Positions 1-6,058 of a DNA stretch of 11,084 nucleotides are shown here, in pieces. Position 1 is the first letter of the stretch, and each line of letters begins with the position of its first letter. A program made the translations under genes and the position numbers. This DNA is from Ruminococcaceae bacterium UBA7030. Its GTDB lineage: Bacteria; Bacillota; Clostridia; Oscillospirales; Acutalibacteraceae. The notes under the pieces are model-generated. The model was not told the origin of the DNA. It did no database searches and saw only the letters and a list, made by a program, of their open reading frames with translations. Location of the stretch: contig DLBD01000045.1 in assembly GCA_002494125.1 (NCBI GenBank), forward strand, positions 1 to 11,084, given 5' to 3'.

Positions 1-1
1 G

Positions 2-1396
2 GAGCTTCTCACCCTCCAGCTCGGACTGTTCAAGCTTAAGGGAAGCAACAAAAAGGAGCGAACTTCATACATTCTTAAGCATGATTATTCAAATGAATTT
101 ACACGCCTTCTCCCCTTTTCGCTCACGAGCGCGCAAATCCGTACGATTAAAGAATGTATCGGAGATATGCAAGGGGATGTTCCGATGGCAAGGCTTCTTC
201 AGGGTGATGTCGGCTCCGGCAAAACCGCTGTTGCGGCATCGCTTATATATACCGTCATAAAAAACGGATATCAGGCTGCGCTTATGGCGCCTACCGAAAT
301 TTTGGCAACTCAGCATTTTGAGGGTATATCAAAAATGCTCGACGGCACAGGGATAAGAGTTGCGCTTCTCACAGGTTCAACAAAGCCAAAAGATAAAAAA
401 GAGATAAAAGAAAAGCTTATAGACGGGGAAATCGACCTTTTAATCGGCACTCATGCGCTTATTCAAAATGATGTTGAATTCTCCCGCCTTGCGCTTGTTA
501 TTACAGATGAACAACACCGCTTCGGCGTTAAGCAAAGGGCAAGTCTTGCTGAAAAGGGGCAGGGAATTCACACCCTTGTAATGAGTGCAACCCCTATTCC
601 GAGAACGCTTGGGCTTATTCTTTACGGCGACCTTGACATAAGCATACTTGACGAGCTGCCGCCCGGCAGACAGAAGATAAGAACTGATGTAGTTGATTCT
701 CGCTATAACGAAAGGCTTTATAAATTTGTAAAGGATGCTGTTTCAAGAGATGAGCAGTGCTATATAATCTGCCCTATGGTTGAGGAAAACGAGGAAGCAC
801 CCGAGCTTAAATCAGCAGAACAGTTTGCCGAGGAGCTTTCAACGACGGCATTTAAGGGATACAACATCGGTCTTCTTCACGGTAAGATGAAGCCTAAGGA
901 AAAAGAAAATATAATGAAGGCGTTTGCACAAAATGATGTGCCGATACTTGTCGCTACTACCGTTGTAGAGGTCGGAGTTGATGTGCCGAATGCGACAATA
1001 ATGATTGTTGAAAACGCAGAACGCTTTGGTCTTTCCCAGCTTCATCAGTTAAGGGGAAGAATAGGCCGAGGCAAAAAGCAAAGCTACTGTGTGCTTATTT
1101 CTGACAGCAAAAGTGAAACGGCAAAAAACCGCCTAATGATTATGAAAAAATATTCCGACGGCTTTAAGATTGCAGACGAAGACTTAAAAGCAAGAGGCCC
1201 CGGTGATTTCTTTGGCGAAAGGCAGCATGGTCTGCCAAAGCTTGGTATTGCAGATATGCTTGAGGATATAGACGTTTTACACACGGCGCAGGAATGTGCA
1301 AGAAAAATTCTCGATAGGGATTACAATCTTGACCTTCCCGAAAACAAAGCACTTTGCGAACAGATTAATAATATGTTTCGGAATATAGAATATTAA
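2..1396 (+). CDS. recG: ATP-dependent DNA helicase RecG, C-terminal part (5' end outside window)
   Basis: RecG is a cytoplasmic superfamily 2 helicase that remodels stalled replication forks and branch-migrates Holliday junctions. The reading frame is open from base 2, 55 codons before the first in-frame ATG, so the gene starts outside the window. The 464 residues seen compare with about 680 in full RecG; the N-terminal wedge domain that grips branched DNA is missing. Visible motifs are Walker A GDVGSGKT (residues 68-75 of the fragment), the DEQH box in DEQHRFG (169-172), SATPIPRTL (195-203), the motif V/VI stretch containing TTVVEVGVDVP and QLRGRIGRG, and the RecG-type C-terminal segment RGPGDFFGERQHG. 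All are intact, so the gene looks functional. The stop codon overlaps the 5' arm of the hairpin at 1395-1420. Confidence 0.96.
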   Translation, partial: ELLTLQLGLFKLKGSNKKERTSYILKHDYSNEFTRLLPFSLTSAQIRTIKECIGDMQGDVPMARLLQGDVGSGKTAVAASLIYTVIKNGYQAALMAPTEILATQHFEGISKMLDGTGIRVALLTGSTKPKDKKEIKEKLIDGEIDLLIGTHALIQNDVEFSRLALVITDEQHRFGVKQRASLAEKGQGIHTLVMSATPIPRTLGLILYGDLDISILDELPPGRQKIRTDVVDSRYNERLYKFVKDAVSRDEQCYIICPMVEENEEAPELKSAEQFAEELSTTAFKGYNIGLLHGKMKPKEKENIMKAFAQNDVPILVATTVVEVGVDVPNATIMIVENAERFGLSQLHQLRGRIGRGKKQSYCVLISDSKSETAKNRLMIMKKYSDGFKIADEDLKARGPGDFFGERQHGLPKLGIADMLEDIDVLHTAQECARKILDRDYNLDLPENKALCEQINNMFRNIEY

Positions 1397-1420
1397 AAGC
1401 CTTACATCTGTAAGGCTTTT
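1395..1420. terminator. Bidirectional hairpin between convergent recG and VWA gene
   Basis: A near-perfect palindrome with 12-base arms (AAAAGCCTTACA at 1395-1406, TGTAAGGCTTTT at 1409-1420) lies between the recG stop and the stop of the opposing gene. Each arm has A/T runs at its outer end, so the RNA from either strand forms a stem ending in a short U run. The U tract after the stem is only moderate. Its place between convergent stops supports a shared intrinsic terminator. Confidence 0.8.
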
Positions 1421-1424
1421 AATA

Positions 1425-2060
1425 TTATCTCTTATAGTCCTCTTTGATTTTTTTGCTCCAGCCGGCGCCTATCGGTGCCGCTTTACGGGCACAGCACACT
1501 GCGTCTGACACCGCTTCAAATATAACCTTTGTTCCCCTTTCATCAGCACGGTAATCAACTGCGTTATCCTCGCAAATCCCAAAATGTGACGCTGTTTCAA
1601 CCGCATCAATATTTGCGCCGATAAAGATAAACTGCCAGCCGTTTTTCTCCTGCTCTTTTATCATCCTTTTGACCTTATCACTTGAAAATTCTTTGCTTGC
1701 ATTTTCCATTCCGTCTGTAATGATAACGAACATTGTGTTTGACGGCACATCTTCTTTTCTTGCATATTTATGTATGCTTGAAATGTGTTTTACGCTTGTG
1801 CCGATTGCATCAATAAGAGCAGTACAGCCTCTGACCTCATAATCCTTCTCAGTCATTTTCGGGATTTCATCAAGCTTGACTCTGTCATGGACAAACTTGA
1901 TTTCGTGGTCAAAAAGCACAGTTGTAACAAGCGCTTCACCCTCCTGCTTTTTTTGCTTTTCGAGCATTGAGTTGAAGCCTCCGATTGTGTCCGATTCAAG
2001 TCCTGCCATAGAGCCTGAACGGTCGAGAATAAAAACGAGTTCTGTTTTGTTGTTTTTCAT
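1425..2060 (-). CDS. Cytoplasmic von Willebrand factor A (VWA) domain protein
   Basis: A 211-residue protein that is almost entirely one VWA domain. The metal-ion-dependent adhesion site is complete: DRSGS (D13, S15, S17), T80 in the GCTAL segment, and D116 in ITDGMEN. No signal peptide or membrane segment is seen, so it should stay in the cytoplasm. VWA domains bind partner proteins through a Mg2+-coordinated carboxylate; stand-alone bacterial versions often work with MoxR-type ATPases or stress (TerD-like) proteins, but none is in this window, so partner and process are unknown. Start: ATG at 2060 with GGAGG upstream at good spacing. It follows the riboswitch-controlled gene pair on the same strand after about 100 bases, so it may get some read-through as well as transcription from its own weak candidate promoter. 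Confidence 0.9.
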   Translation of the reverse strand: MKNNKTELVFILDRSGSMAGLESDTIGGFNSMLEKQKKQEGEALVTTVLFDHEIKFVHDRVKLDEIPKMTEKDYEVRGCTALIDAIGTSVKHISSIHKYARKEDVPSNTMFVIITDGMENASKEFSSDKVKRMIKEQEKNGWQFIFIGANIDAVETASHFGICEDNAVDYRADERGTKVIFEAVSDAVCCARKAAPIGAGWSKKIKEDYKR

Positions 2061-2108
2061 AAAAATAACCTCCGTATAATTTATTGTCAGGTTTTACCTT
2101 ACAACTGC

Positions 2109-2137
2109 ATTATACAGAGGTTTTTACTGTTTTCGGT
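2109..2137 (-). promoter_or_regulatory. Candidate sigma-A promoter for the VWA gene
   Basis: On the minus strand a perfect TATAAT (2109-2114) lies about 50 bases before the VWA start codon. The matching -35 position (2132-2137, ACCGAA) is poor, so this is a weak call resting on the -10 box alone. Confidence 0.35.
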
Positions 2138-2159
2138 CGCTTTTGGGGCGACATTTTTT
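2136..2159 (+). terminator. Terminator-like hairpin, reading on the plus strand
   Basis: GTCGC (2136-2140) pairs with GCGAC (2148-2152) around a 7-base loop, followed by A and six Ts (2154-2159). The U tract lies on the plus-strand transcript, yet both flanking genes read on the minus strand, so it would stop antisense transcription entering the 3' end of the wall-binding gene. The stem has only five pairs. On the minus strand the same hairpin has no U tract, so it is not a convincing terminator for the upstream gene pair. Confidence 0.4.
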
Positions 2160-2160
2160 A

Positions 2161-3618
2161 TTACGGATTTACACAAGCACCGCTTGAATTAAAGTTATAA
2201 ACCTTTCCCTTATAAGTAAGGCTTGAAGTTCTCATAGCACCTGAAGCATTAAGGTAATACCACTTGCCGTTATCAAGAAGCCAACCTGTTCTCATTGAGC
2301 CCGAATCGTTGAGGTAATACCATGTGCCGTTAATTCTCTGCCAGCCCTTAAGCATTACACCATGCGTATTTGTGTAATACCACTTACCGCCGTCCTTAAC
2401 CCAGCCTGTTGCCATTGATCCGTCTCCCGTGAGGAAATACCAATAACCGCCGTCGTTAATCCAGCCCTTTTGCATTGCACCCTGAGAGTTAAGATAATAC
2501 CAATTGCCTTCGTCCTTTATCCAGCCTGTCTGCATTATACCGGTAGTTTCATCCATATAATACCATCTGCCTGAAAGAGGTGATTTTACCCAGCCGGTTT
2601 CAATAGTGTTATCACCGAAATAATAATAGTCACCTGTCGAAGGATTTTCAAACCATCCCTCTTCAAATGAGGAAAGAATGTCTGCAACAAACGTATATAC
2701 AGTAAGTCCTCTTAAAGCGTTTCTTGTTGAGTAAACCTTGTCCCAGCCGGTATAACCGCCGTCGTCTTCTTTAAGCGCTGAAAGTTCCTTATACGCCTTT
2801 GTGGCAGCAATGCTACAATCAAGTTTTAATGAATTAATCACAAGGCTGCTGTAAGCCCTGAGCATAAGCGCAGTTGAGTCCGTGCTTACTGCCGGATAGT
2901 ACCAATCAGAGCCTTTATAGTCAGATGTGTAACCTCCGTCAATTCTGCAAAGATTTTCATTTATTGAAATTGCATCATCAATCTGCTGCTTGAACTCATC
3001 ATAAAAAAGAGAAACTGCCATAATATAATATGCGTTATTATCACAGCTGAAAAACTCGCTGCCCGAGGTTATCGGATAATAGCTCATTCCCTTGCCGGTT
3101 ACATAGAAGTTTTTAGTAAGAGTCTGTGCAAGTTCCAAAGCAAAATCCCTGCTGATTCTATAATTAACCTCAGGGATTACAACTGCGTAATAATATGGGT
3201 TTGAAAGCACAGCTGATGTATCCATTTCGGAAACTATTGCAACAAGGTCATAACCAAAGGTTTCGGCATCAATTTCGAGGCGTTCAAGCACCTCAATCAC
3301 AGCAATATAAAGCGCCATATTTTCCTGACCGTTAAGAAGAAGCTTTCCTTCGTTTTCGTCAAGATTTACTTTAGCCTCGTTAACAAAGGCTGTCGCTGCA
3401 TCATCATCCAAACAATCACATTCAATAAGCGGGATTACGTCAAAGAAATCTTTAAGCGCATATGTTTCTGCGCCGTCATTTTCACAGACATATTCTGCTG
3501 CGGCGATAGCCTGTTCTTGAACGGTTTTGCCGTTTGGAAATGATTCTGATGCGAATGCAGTTATGCTGACGCTCATTACAATGCATACTGCAAGAAGCAG
3601 TGAAATAATTTTTTTCAT
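2161..3618 (-). CDS. Secreted wall-binding protein with transcobalamin-like alpha/alpha-toroid domain (putative corrinoid binding)
   Basis: A 485-residue exported protein. Residues 1-23 form a signal peptide (MKKIISLLLA..., likely cleavage after AFA). Residues ~30-315 are helical and resemble the prenyltransferase/squalene-oxidase-type toroid also found in the alpha domain of transcobalamin and intrinsic factor: the phrases NPYYYAVVIPEVN (140-152), CDNNAYYIMAVS (192-203), IDGGYTSDY (226-234), STDSTALMLRAYSSL (245-259) and DDGGYTGWD (285-293) recur as helix-end motifs of that fold. Residues 321-485 are eight GW...WYY...G.M modules of the choline/cell-wall-binding type, the first and last degenerate. 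It is the second gene after a cobalamin riboswitch, 27 bases behind a DUF4430 gene, with AAGGAGG before its ATG. I infer surface-tethered corrinoid capture together with the DUF4430 protein. Fold and repeats are fairly sure; the ligand rests on the riboswitch and domain analogy. A role in wall polysaccharide binding alone is the main alternative. Confidence 0.85.
   Translation of the reverse strand: MKKIISLLLAVCIVMSVSITAFASESFPNGKTVQEQAIAAAEYVCENDGAETYALKDFFDVIPLIECDCLDDDAATAFVNEAKVNLDENEGKLLLNGQENMALYIAVIEVLERLEIDAETFGYDLVAIVSEMDTSAVLSNPYYYAVVIPEVNYRISRDFALELAQTLTKNFYVTGKGMSYYPITSGSEFFSCDNNAYYIMAVSLFYDEFKQQIDDAISINENLCRIDGGYTSDYKGSDWYYPAVSTDSTALMLRAYSSLVINSLKLDCSIAATKAYKELSALKEDDGGYTGWDKVYSTRNALRGLTVYTFVADILSSFEEGWFENPSTGDYYYFGDNTIETGWVKSPLSGRWYYMDETTGIMQTGWIKDEGNWYYLNSQGAMQKGWINDGGYWYFLTGDGSMATGWVKDGGKWYYTNTHGVMLKGWQRINGTWYYLNDSGSMRTGWLLDNGKWYYLNASGAMRTSSLTYKGKVYNFNSSGACVNP
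2164..2658 (-). repeat. Eight tandem ~20-residue wall-binding repeats (about 60 bp each)
   Basis: These code residues 321-485 of the wall-binding protein. Module lengths are 21, 23, 20, 20, 20, 20, 20 and 21 residues. The core pattern is GW(I/V/L)xDxGxWYYLNxxGxMxT; the central five are regular, the first has YYYF in place of WYY, and the last has lost GW and ends in VYNFNSSGACVNP. The period and sequence match choline/glucan-binding-type repeats that hold proteins on teichoic acids or other wall polymers. Bases have diverged between copies, so this is an old protein repeat, not a recent DNA duplication. Confidence 0.9.
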
Positions 3619-3645
3619 TTTTATTCCTCCTTAAAAAAATTATAT

Positions 3646-4314
3646 TTACCCGCAGGTGTAACGAAAAGCGATATGATCGCCGTCTGAAAGAGTATACGCG
3701 CTACAAGCCTTTGGCGGATATCTGCCGTTAACGCTATATATCCAGCCGCTGCCGTTGCCGTATTCTTTTTCATTTATTCCGTTTATACCTGCGATATATA
3801 TACCGTAAAAAGTGTCTTCTGGATTTATGGTAATGCCGTTTTCATTACATGCTTTTGAAAATGCGTCATAAGCGCTGTCACCGTTTTCAACAGTAACCGA
3901 GTAAGTGCTTAACATTATGCCGTTTTCATCGTCGGGATTCTCCATATATTTAAGCGCCTGACTGTATTCAATCTCAACCGTGCAGGTCACATAAGATGAG
4001 GTGGTAGTAGTTGTATTTTTTTGTGTTACCTTCTCCTCTGAGCCCGAGCTTTCGTCCGACTTTGCGCCCTCTTCGCCGTCGCTATCATTATTATCTTTTG
4101 TAGTTTGTTTCTGTGTTTCTTCATTTCCAGAAGCAGAATCTTCCGTCGTATTATTCTCCGCTTTTGATGTGCTTTTCTCATCAGCGGCGGTTGATGCAAA
4201 AGACGTTGACTCCTCTTCATCGTAAATCGGACTCTGCGATAAATGATACGAATATGCAAGAGCAGGCACGGATATCAAAACACAGATTAATATTAGCACT
4301 ACCTTTTTTGACAT
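3646..4314 (-). CDS. Secreted DUF4430 protein, transcobalamin beta-domain-like (putative corrinoid binding)
   Basis: A 222-residue exported protein. Start: ATG at 4314 (MSKKVVLIL...), preceded by AGGGGA at 7-8 bases; an in-frame ATG at 4398 would run through the riboswitch terminator and is rejected. Residues 1-20 are a signal peptide or N-terminal anchor (possible cleavage after ALA). Residues ~33-107 are a low-complexity linker rich in S, T, E, D, N and K ending in a Thr run. Residues ~109-222 are a DUF4430 domain: GDSAYDAF, YGIYIAGINGI, GSGWIYSVNG, YTLSDGDHIAFRYTC. Four cysteines (111, 156, 204, 221) could form disulfides. DUF4430 resembles the C-terminal beta domain of transcobalamin and intrinsic factor. 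It lies directly under a cobalamin riboswitch and precedes the toroid protein, which would supply the matching alpha domain. The family and riboswitch are solid; B12 binding is inferred. C11 is not in a good lipobox. Confidence 0.88.
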   Translation of the reverse strand: MSKKVVLILICVLISVPALAYSYHLSQSPIYDEEESTSFASTAADEKSTSKAENNTTEDSASGNEETQKQTTKDNNDSDGEEGAKSDESSGSEEKVTQKNTTTTTSSYVTCTVEIEYSQALKYMENPDDENGIMLSTYSVTVENGDSAYDAFSKACNENGITINPEDTFYGIYIAGINGINEKEYGNGSGWIYSVNGRYPPKACSAYTLSDGDHIAFRYTCG

Positions 4315-4342
4315 AAAAAAATCCCCTGCTTTCGGCAGAGGA
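4315..4342 (-). terminator. Riboswitch expression platform: U7 terminator containing the ribosome binding site
   Basis: In the minus-strand RNA, UCCUCUGC (4342-4335) pairs with GCAGGGGA (4329-4322) around a 5-base CGAAA loop: eight pairs with one U-G. It is followed at once by seven Us (4321-4315) and then the AUG of the DUF4430 gene. The AGGGGA ribosome binding site lies in the 3' arm. When formed, the hairpin could end transcription and would hide the ribosome binding site in any transcript that escapes. Confidence 0.85.
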
Positions 4343-4382
4343 GAAAAAGGGTATAGTTCACCCTTTGAAAATAATTCTCTGC
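4335..4382 (-). promoter_or_regulatory. Candidate antiterminator of the cobalamin riboswitch
   Basis: In the minus-strand RNA, GCAGAG (4382-4377) can pair with CUCUGC (4340-4335), the 5' arm of the terminator. A nested 7-pair hairpin, AAAGGGU (4366-4360) with ACCCUUU (4352-4346), brings the arms together. The two structures exclude each other, and the antiterminator leaves the ribosome binding site free. Its GC overlaps the base of a further possible stem (4381-4402: GCUUU/AAAGC, large loop) that may be P13 of the aptamer, which gives a route for ligand control. Pairings are seen; the switching is inferred. Confidence 0.55.
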
Positions 4383-4410
4383 TTTCCCACTTGCCCAAAA
4401 GCGAATTATG

Positions 4411-4580
4411 ACTGACGGCAGGTCTCCCGACTTATGAATATAGCGGCAGAGCCGCACCGCTGTGCCTTCTCGGTTTCCCAATGGCGAAATACAGCAGCCT
4501 TTCATCAAATACGGTAATGGCGGTTGCTCGGGATTCTCACCCGATTCCCTTTTAATCTGCCCTTCGGCAGAACCTGACAG
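4411..4580 (-). promoter_or_regulatory. Cobalamin (adenosylcobalamin-type) riboswitch aptamer
   Basis: Read on the minus strand, this leader has the ordered hallmarks of the Cobalamin RNA family: an opening CAGGTTCTGCC segment, then AAAAGGGAATCGGGTGAGAA with its GGG...CCC hairpin, CCCGAGCAACCGCC, the GCCATTGGGAAACCGAGAAG core (4485-4466; the usual form has GCCACTG), and the 3' B12 box AAGTCGGGAGACCTGCC (4433-4417). CAGGT near the 5' end can close with ACCTG in the B12 box. Members of this family normally switch genes off when cobalamin is plentiful. Here it controls the DUF4430 gene and the toroid wall protein, through the terminator just before the first start codon. It begins about 20 bases after the hpt stop. 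Confidence 0.93.
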
Positions 4581-4581
4581 C

Positions 4582-4610
4582 ATGATATTTAATTAAATAA
4601 TTTTTAAGAA
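4582..4610 (-). promoter_or_regulatory. Candidate promoter of the riboswitch operon, overlapping the hpt stop
   Basis: On the minus strand TTCTTA (4610-4605) and TATCAT (4587-4582) are 17 bases apart, and a start about 7 bases downstream would fall at the first base-paired segment of the aptamer. The -35 is poor and the region is AT-rich, so this is tentative; transcription might come only from the hpt promoter. Confidence 0.35.
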
Positions 4611-5143
4611 TAAACCTCTTCCTTAAGTACACCTATATAAGGAAGGTTTCTGTAATACTGGTTATAGTCAAGACCATAGCCTACAACAAACTCATTAGGC
4701 ACATCAACGCCTACATAATCAGCCTTGACGTCTGCAACTCTTCTTGACGGCTTGTCAAGGAGAGTAACAATTGAAACCGACTTCGGCTTTCTTTCGCCGA
4801 GCATATCAACAATATATTTAAGGGTATTGCCCGTATCGAGAATATCCTCAACAAGAAGAACGTCGAATTCGGATAAATCAGATTCGGAAATATCCTTTAT
4901 TATCTTAATCTTTCCGCTTGAGGTTGTGCCTGAGCCATAGCTTGAAGCCTGAATAAAATCGAGCTTACACTCAAGGTCAATATACCTTGAAAGATCGGTA
5001 AGAAAATAAATAGAGCCTTTGAGCACACCTACAACAAGAAGCTTTTTGCCCTTATAGTCATTTGTTATCTGTTCGCCGAGTCTTTTCGCAATTGATCGAA
5101 GTTCGTCTTCAGTTACAAGTACCTTTTTTATATCCTCGTGCAT
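4604..5143 (-). CDS. hpt: Hypoxanthine phosphoribosyltransferase
   Basis: This cytoplasmic purine-salvage enzyme converts hypoxanthine (usually guanine too) and PRPP into IMP or GMP. The 179 residues match the usual 175-185. Visible are LKGS (41-44, pyrophosphate-binding loop), the flexible loop SSYGSGTTSSG (67-77), the PRPP motif VLLVEDILDTGNTL (95-108) with the E99/D100 acid pair, KPSRR (131-135), and the C-terminal VVGYGLDYNQYYRNLPYIG (153-171) typical of Hpt. Start: ATG at 5143, with AGAGG seven bases ahead; an in-frame GTG two codons earlier almost touches that site and is rejected. It has a good promoter of its own. No terminator lies between its stop and the riboswitch about 20 bases on, so the riboswitch may also set where its transcript ends. 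Confidence 0.95.
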   Translation of the reverse strand: MHEDIKKVLVTEDELRSIAKRLGEQITNDYKGKKLLVVGVLKGSIYFLTDLSRYIDLECKLDFIQASSYGSGTTSSGKIKIIKDISESDLSEFDVLLVEDILDTGNTLKYIVDMLGERKPKSVSIVTLLDKPSRRVADVKADYVGVDVPNEFVVGYGLDYNQYYRNLPYIGVLKEEVYS

Positions 5144-5172
5144 AGTCACACCTCTGTTTTTCCTGATATGCT

Positions 5173-5201
5173 ATTATACCATTATAAAAATGCAAAGTAA
5201 A
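5173..5201 (-). promoter_or_regulatory. Sigma-A promoter of hpt
   Basis: On the minus strand TTTACT (5201-5196) and TATAAT (5178-5173) are separated by 17 bases, and TGG directly before the TATAAT gives an extended -10. The expected 5' leader is about 25 bases. Confidence 0.75.
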
Positions 5202-5219
5202 CAATATTTTATTTTTTTG

Positions 5220-5248
5220 TTGAAAAGAGGTGAAAACAGGCATATAAT
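5220..5248 (+). promoter_or_regulatory. Sigma-A promoter of the DUF1275 gene
   Basis: TTGAAA (5220-5225) and a perfect TATAAT (5243-5248) are exactly 17 bases apart and point away from the hpt promoter. The AGAGGTGA ribosome binding site (5263-5270) and ATG at 5275 follow, leaving a leader of about 20 bases. Confidence 0.8.
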
Positions 5249-5274
5249 CATAAATATAATTCAGAGGTGAGCAT

Positions 5275-5988
5275 ATGGAAGAAAAGGAAATATATCTTGA
5301 ATGTGAGAAAAAATGGGTTTATCAGGTGCTGATATTCGTTGCAGGATATTACGGCGCTTTCACCTACTGTGTGCGTGGCGGGGTGTTTTGTAATGCTCAG
5401 ACCGCAAACCTTGTGCTTTTTGCTATGGCTGTGGGAAAGGCGCGGTGGAGTGACGCTGTATATTATCTTATCCCGATGGCTGCATATGTGCTTGGAGCAA
5501 TAGTCAGTGAGATACTCCCGAAGCCCGTAAAAAACACGAGCAAAATAAGGTGGGACACGCTTCTGATTTTAGTTGAAATAGTTGTTGTCTGCGTGCTCGG
5601 TTTTATTCCGGAAAGCGCACCATACCAGATTTCTCAGATTGCGGTAAACTTTATCTGCTCTATGCAATATAACACTTTCAGGCAGGCGCAGGGTATACCT
5701 ATGGCGACAACCTTTTGCACAAATCATGTAAGGCAGTTTGGCGTATGGTTTGTAAACTCGATTAAGTACAGGGGAAATAAAAAGTACGTTAACCGCTGTC
5801 TTTCACACCTCTTTATGCTTTTATGCTTCGTTGCAGGCGCTATTGCTTCAACAGTTCTTTGCAGACTGTTTCTCGGAAAAGGTATATGGTTTGCCGTTCT
5901 TCCTCTTGGCGTGCTGTTTTTTGATTTGCTTTATGCAGACCTGAAAACGGAGAAGGGACAAATTGAACGCAAGCCTCACGGGCACTAA
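5275..5988 (+). CDS. DUF1275 (YoaK-like) family membrane protein
   Basis: A 237-residue integral membrane protein. Hydrophobic segments lie at roughly 16-34, 43-60, 63-81, 94-112, 176-195 and 199-221. It shows the family marks: an aromatic first helix with YYGAFTYCVRGGVFCNAQTANLVL (the usual QTGN has become QTAN) and SMQYNTFRQAQGIPMATTF in the middle, matching the conserved mid-protein turn. The C-terminus is a short charged cytoplasmic tail ending KPHGH. DUF1275 proteins are common in bacteria, and I know of no settled substrate or role. It has its own promoter and AGAGGTGA ribosome binding site. No hairpin terminator is visible before the next gene, which has its own promoter, so some read-through is possible. 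Confidence 0.85.
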   Translation: MEEKEIYLECEKKWVYQVLIFVAGYYGAFTYCVRGGVFCNAQTANLVLFAMAVGKARWSDAVYYLIPMAAYVLGAIVSEILPKPVKNTSKIRWDTLLILVEIVVVCVLGFIPESAPYQISQIAVNFICSMQYNTFRQAQGIPMATTFCTNHVRQFGVWFVNSIKYRGNKKYVNRCLSHLFMLLCFVAGAIASTVLCRLFLGKGIWFAVLPLGVLFFDLLYADLKTEKGQIERKPHGH

Positions 5989-5996
5989 AATTAATA

Positions 5997-6025
5997 TTGT
6001 TTTATTTTTTATTTAATGATATAAT
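5997..6025 (+). promoter_or_regulatory. Sigma-A promoter of the symporter operon
   Basis: TTGTTT (5997-6002) and TATAAT (6020-6025) are 17 bases apart, with TGA just before TATAAT giving an extended -10. The leader would be about 27 bases and contains GAGGGGG (6046-6052). Confidence 0.75.
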
Positions 6026-6058
6026 AAAGTGTAAAATATTTTTATGAGGGGGTTCTTT

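Noticed and set aside
2164..2658. Regular ~60-base repetition that could suggest a CRISPR or satellite array
   Set aside because: The repetition is at protein level: GW/WYY modules in an open frame with diverged bases and no spacers.
4315..4398. Longer 250-residue form of the DUF4430 protein starting at 4398
   Set aside because: The extra 28 residues come from the riboswitch expression platform and lack a signal-peptide character; the ATG at 4314 has AGGGGA before it and starts a proper signal sequence.
4299..4583. A 94-codon minus-strand open frame starting MLSGSAEG
   Set aside because: It lies almost wholly inside the cobalamin riboswitch and its terminator; conserved RNA motifs explain the sequence and there is no fitting ribosome binding site.
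5144..5149. GTG start two codons before the chosen hpt ATG
   Set aside because: AGAGG is one base from this GTG but seven from the ATG at 5143, which fits ribosome spacing.
6044..6058. ATG five codons before the chosen symporter start
   Set aside because: It overlaps the GAGGGGG ribosome binding site that serves the ATG at 6059.
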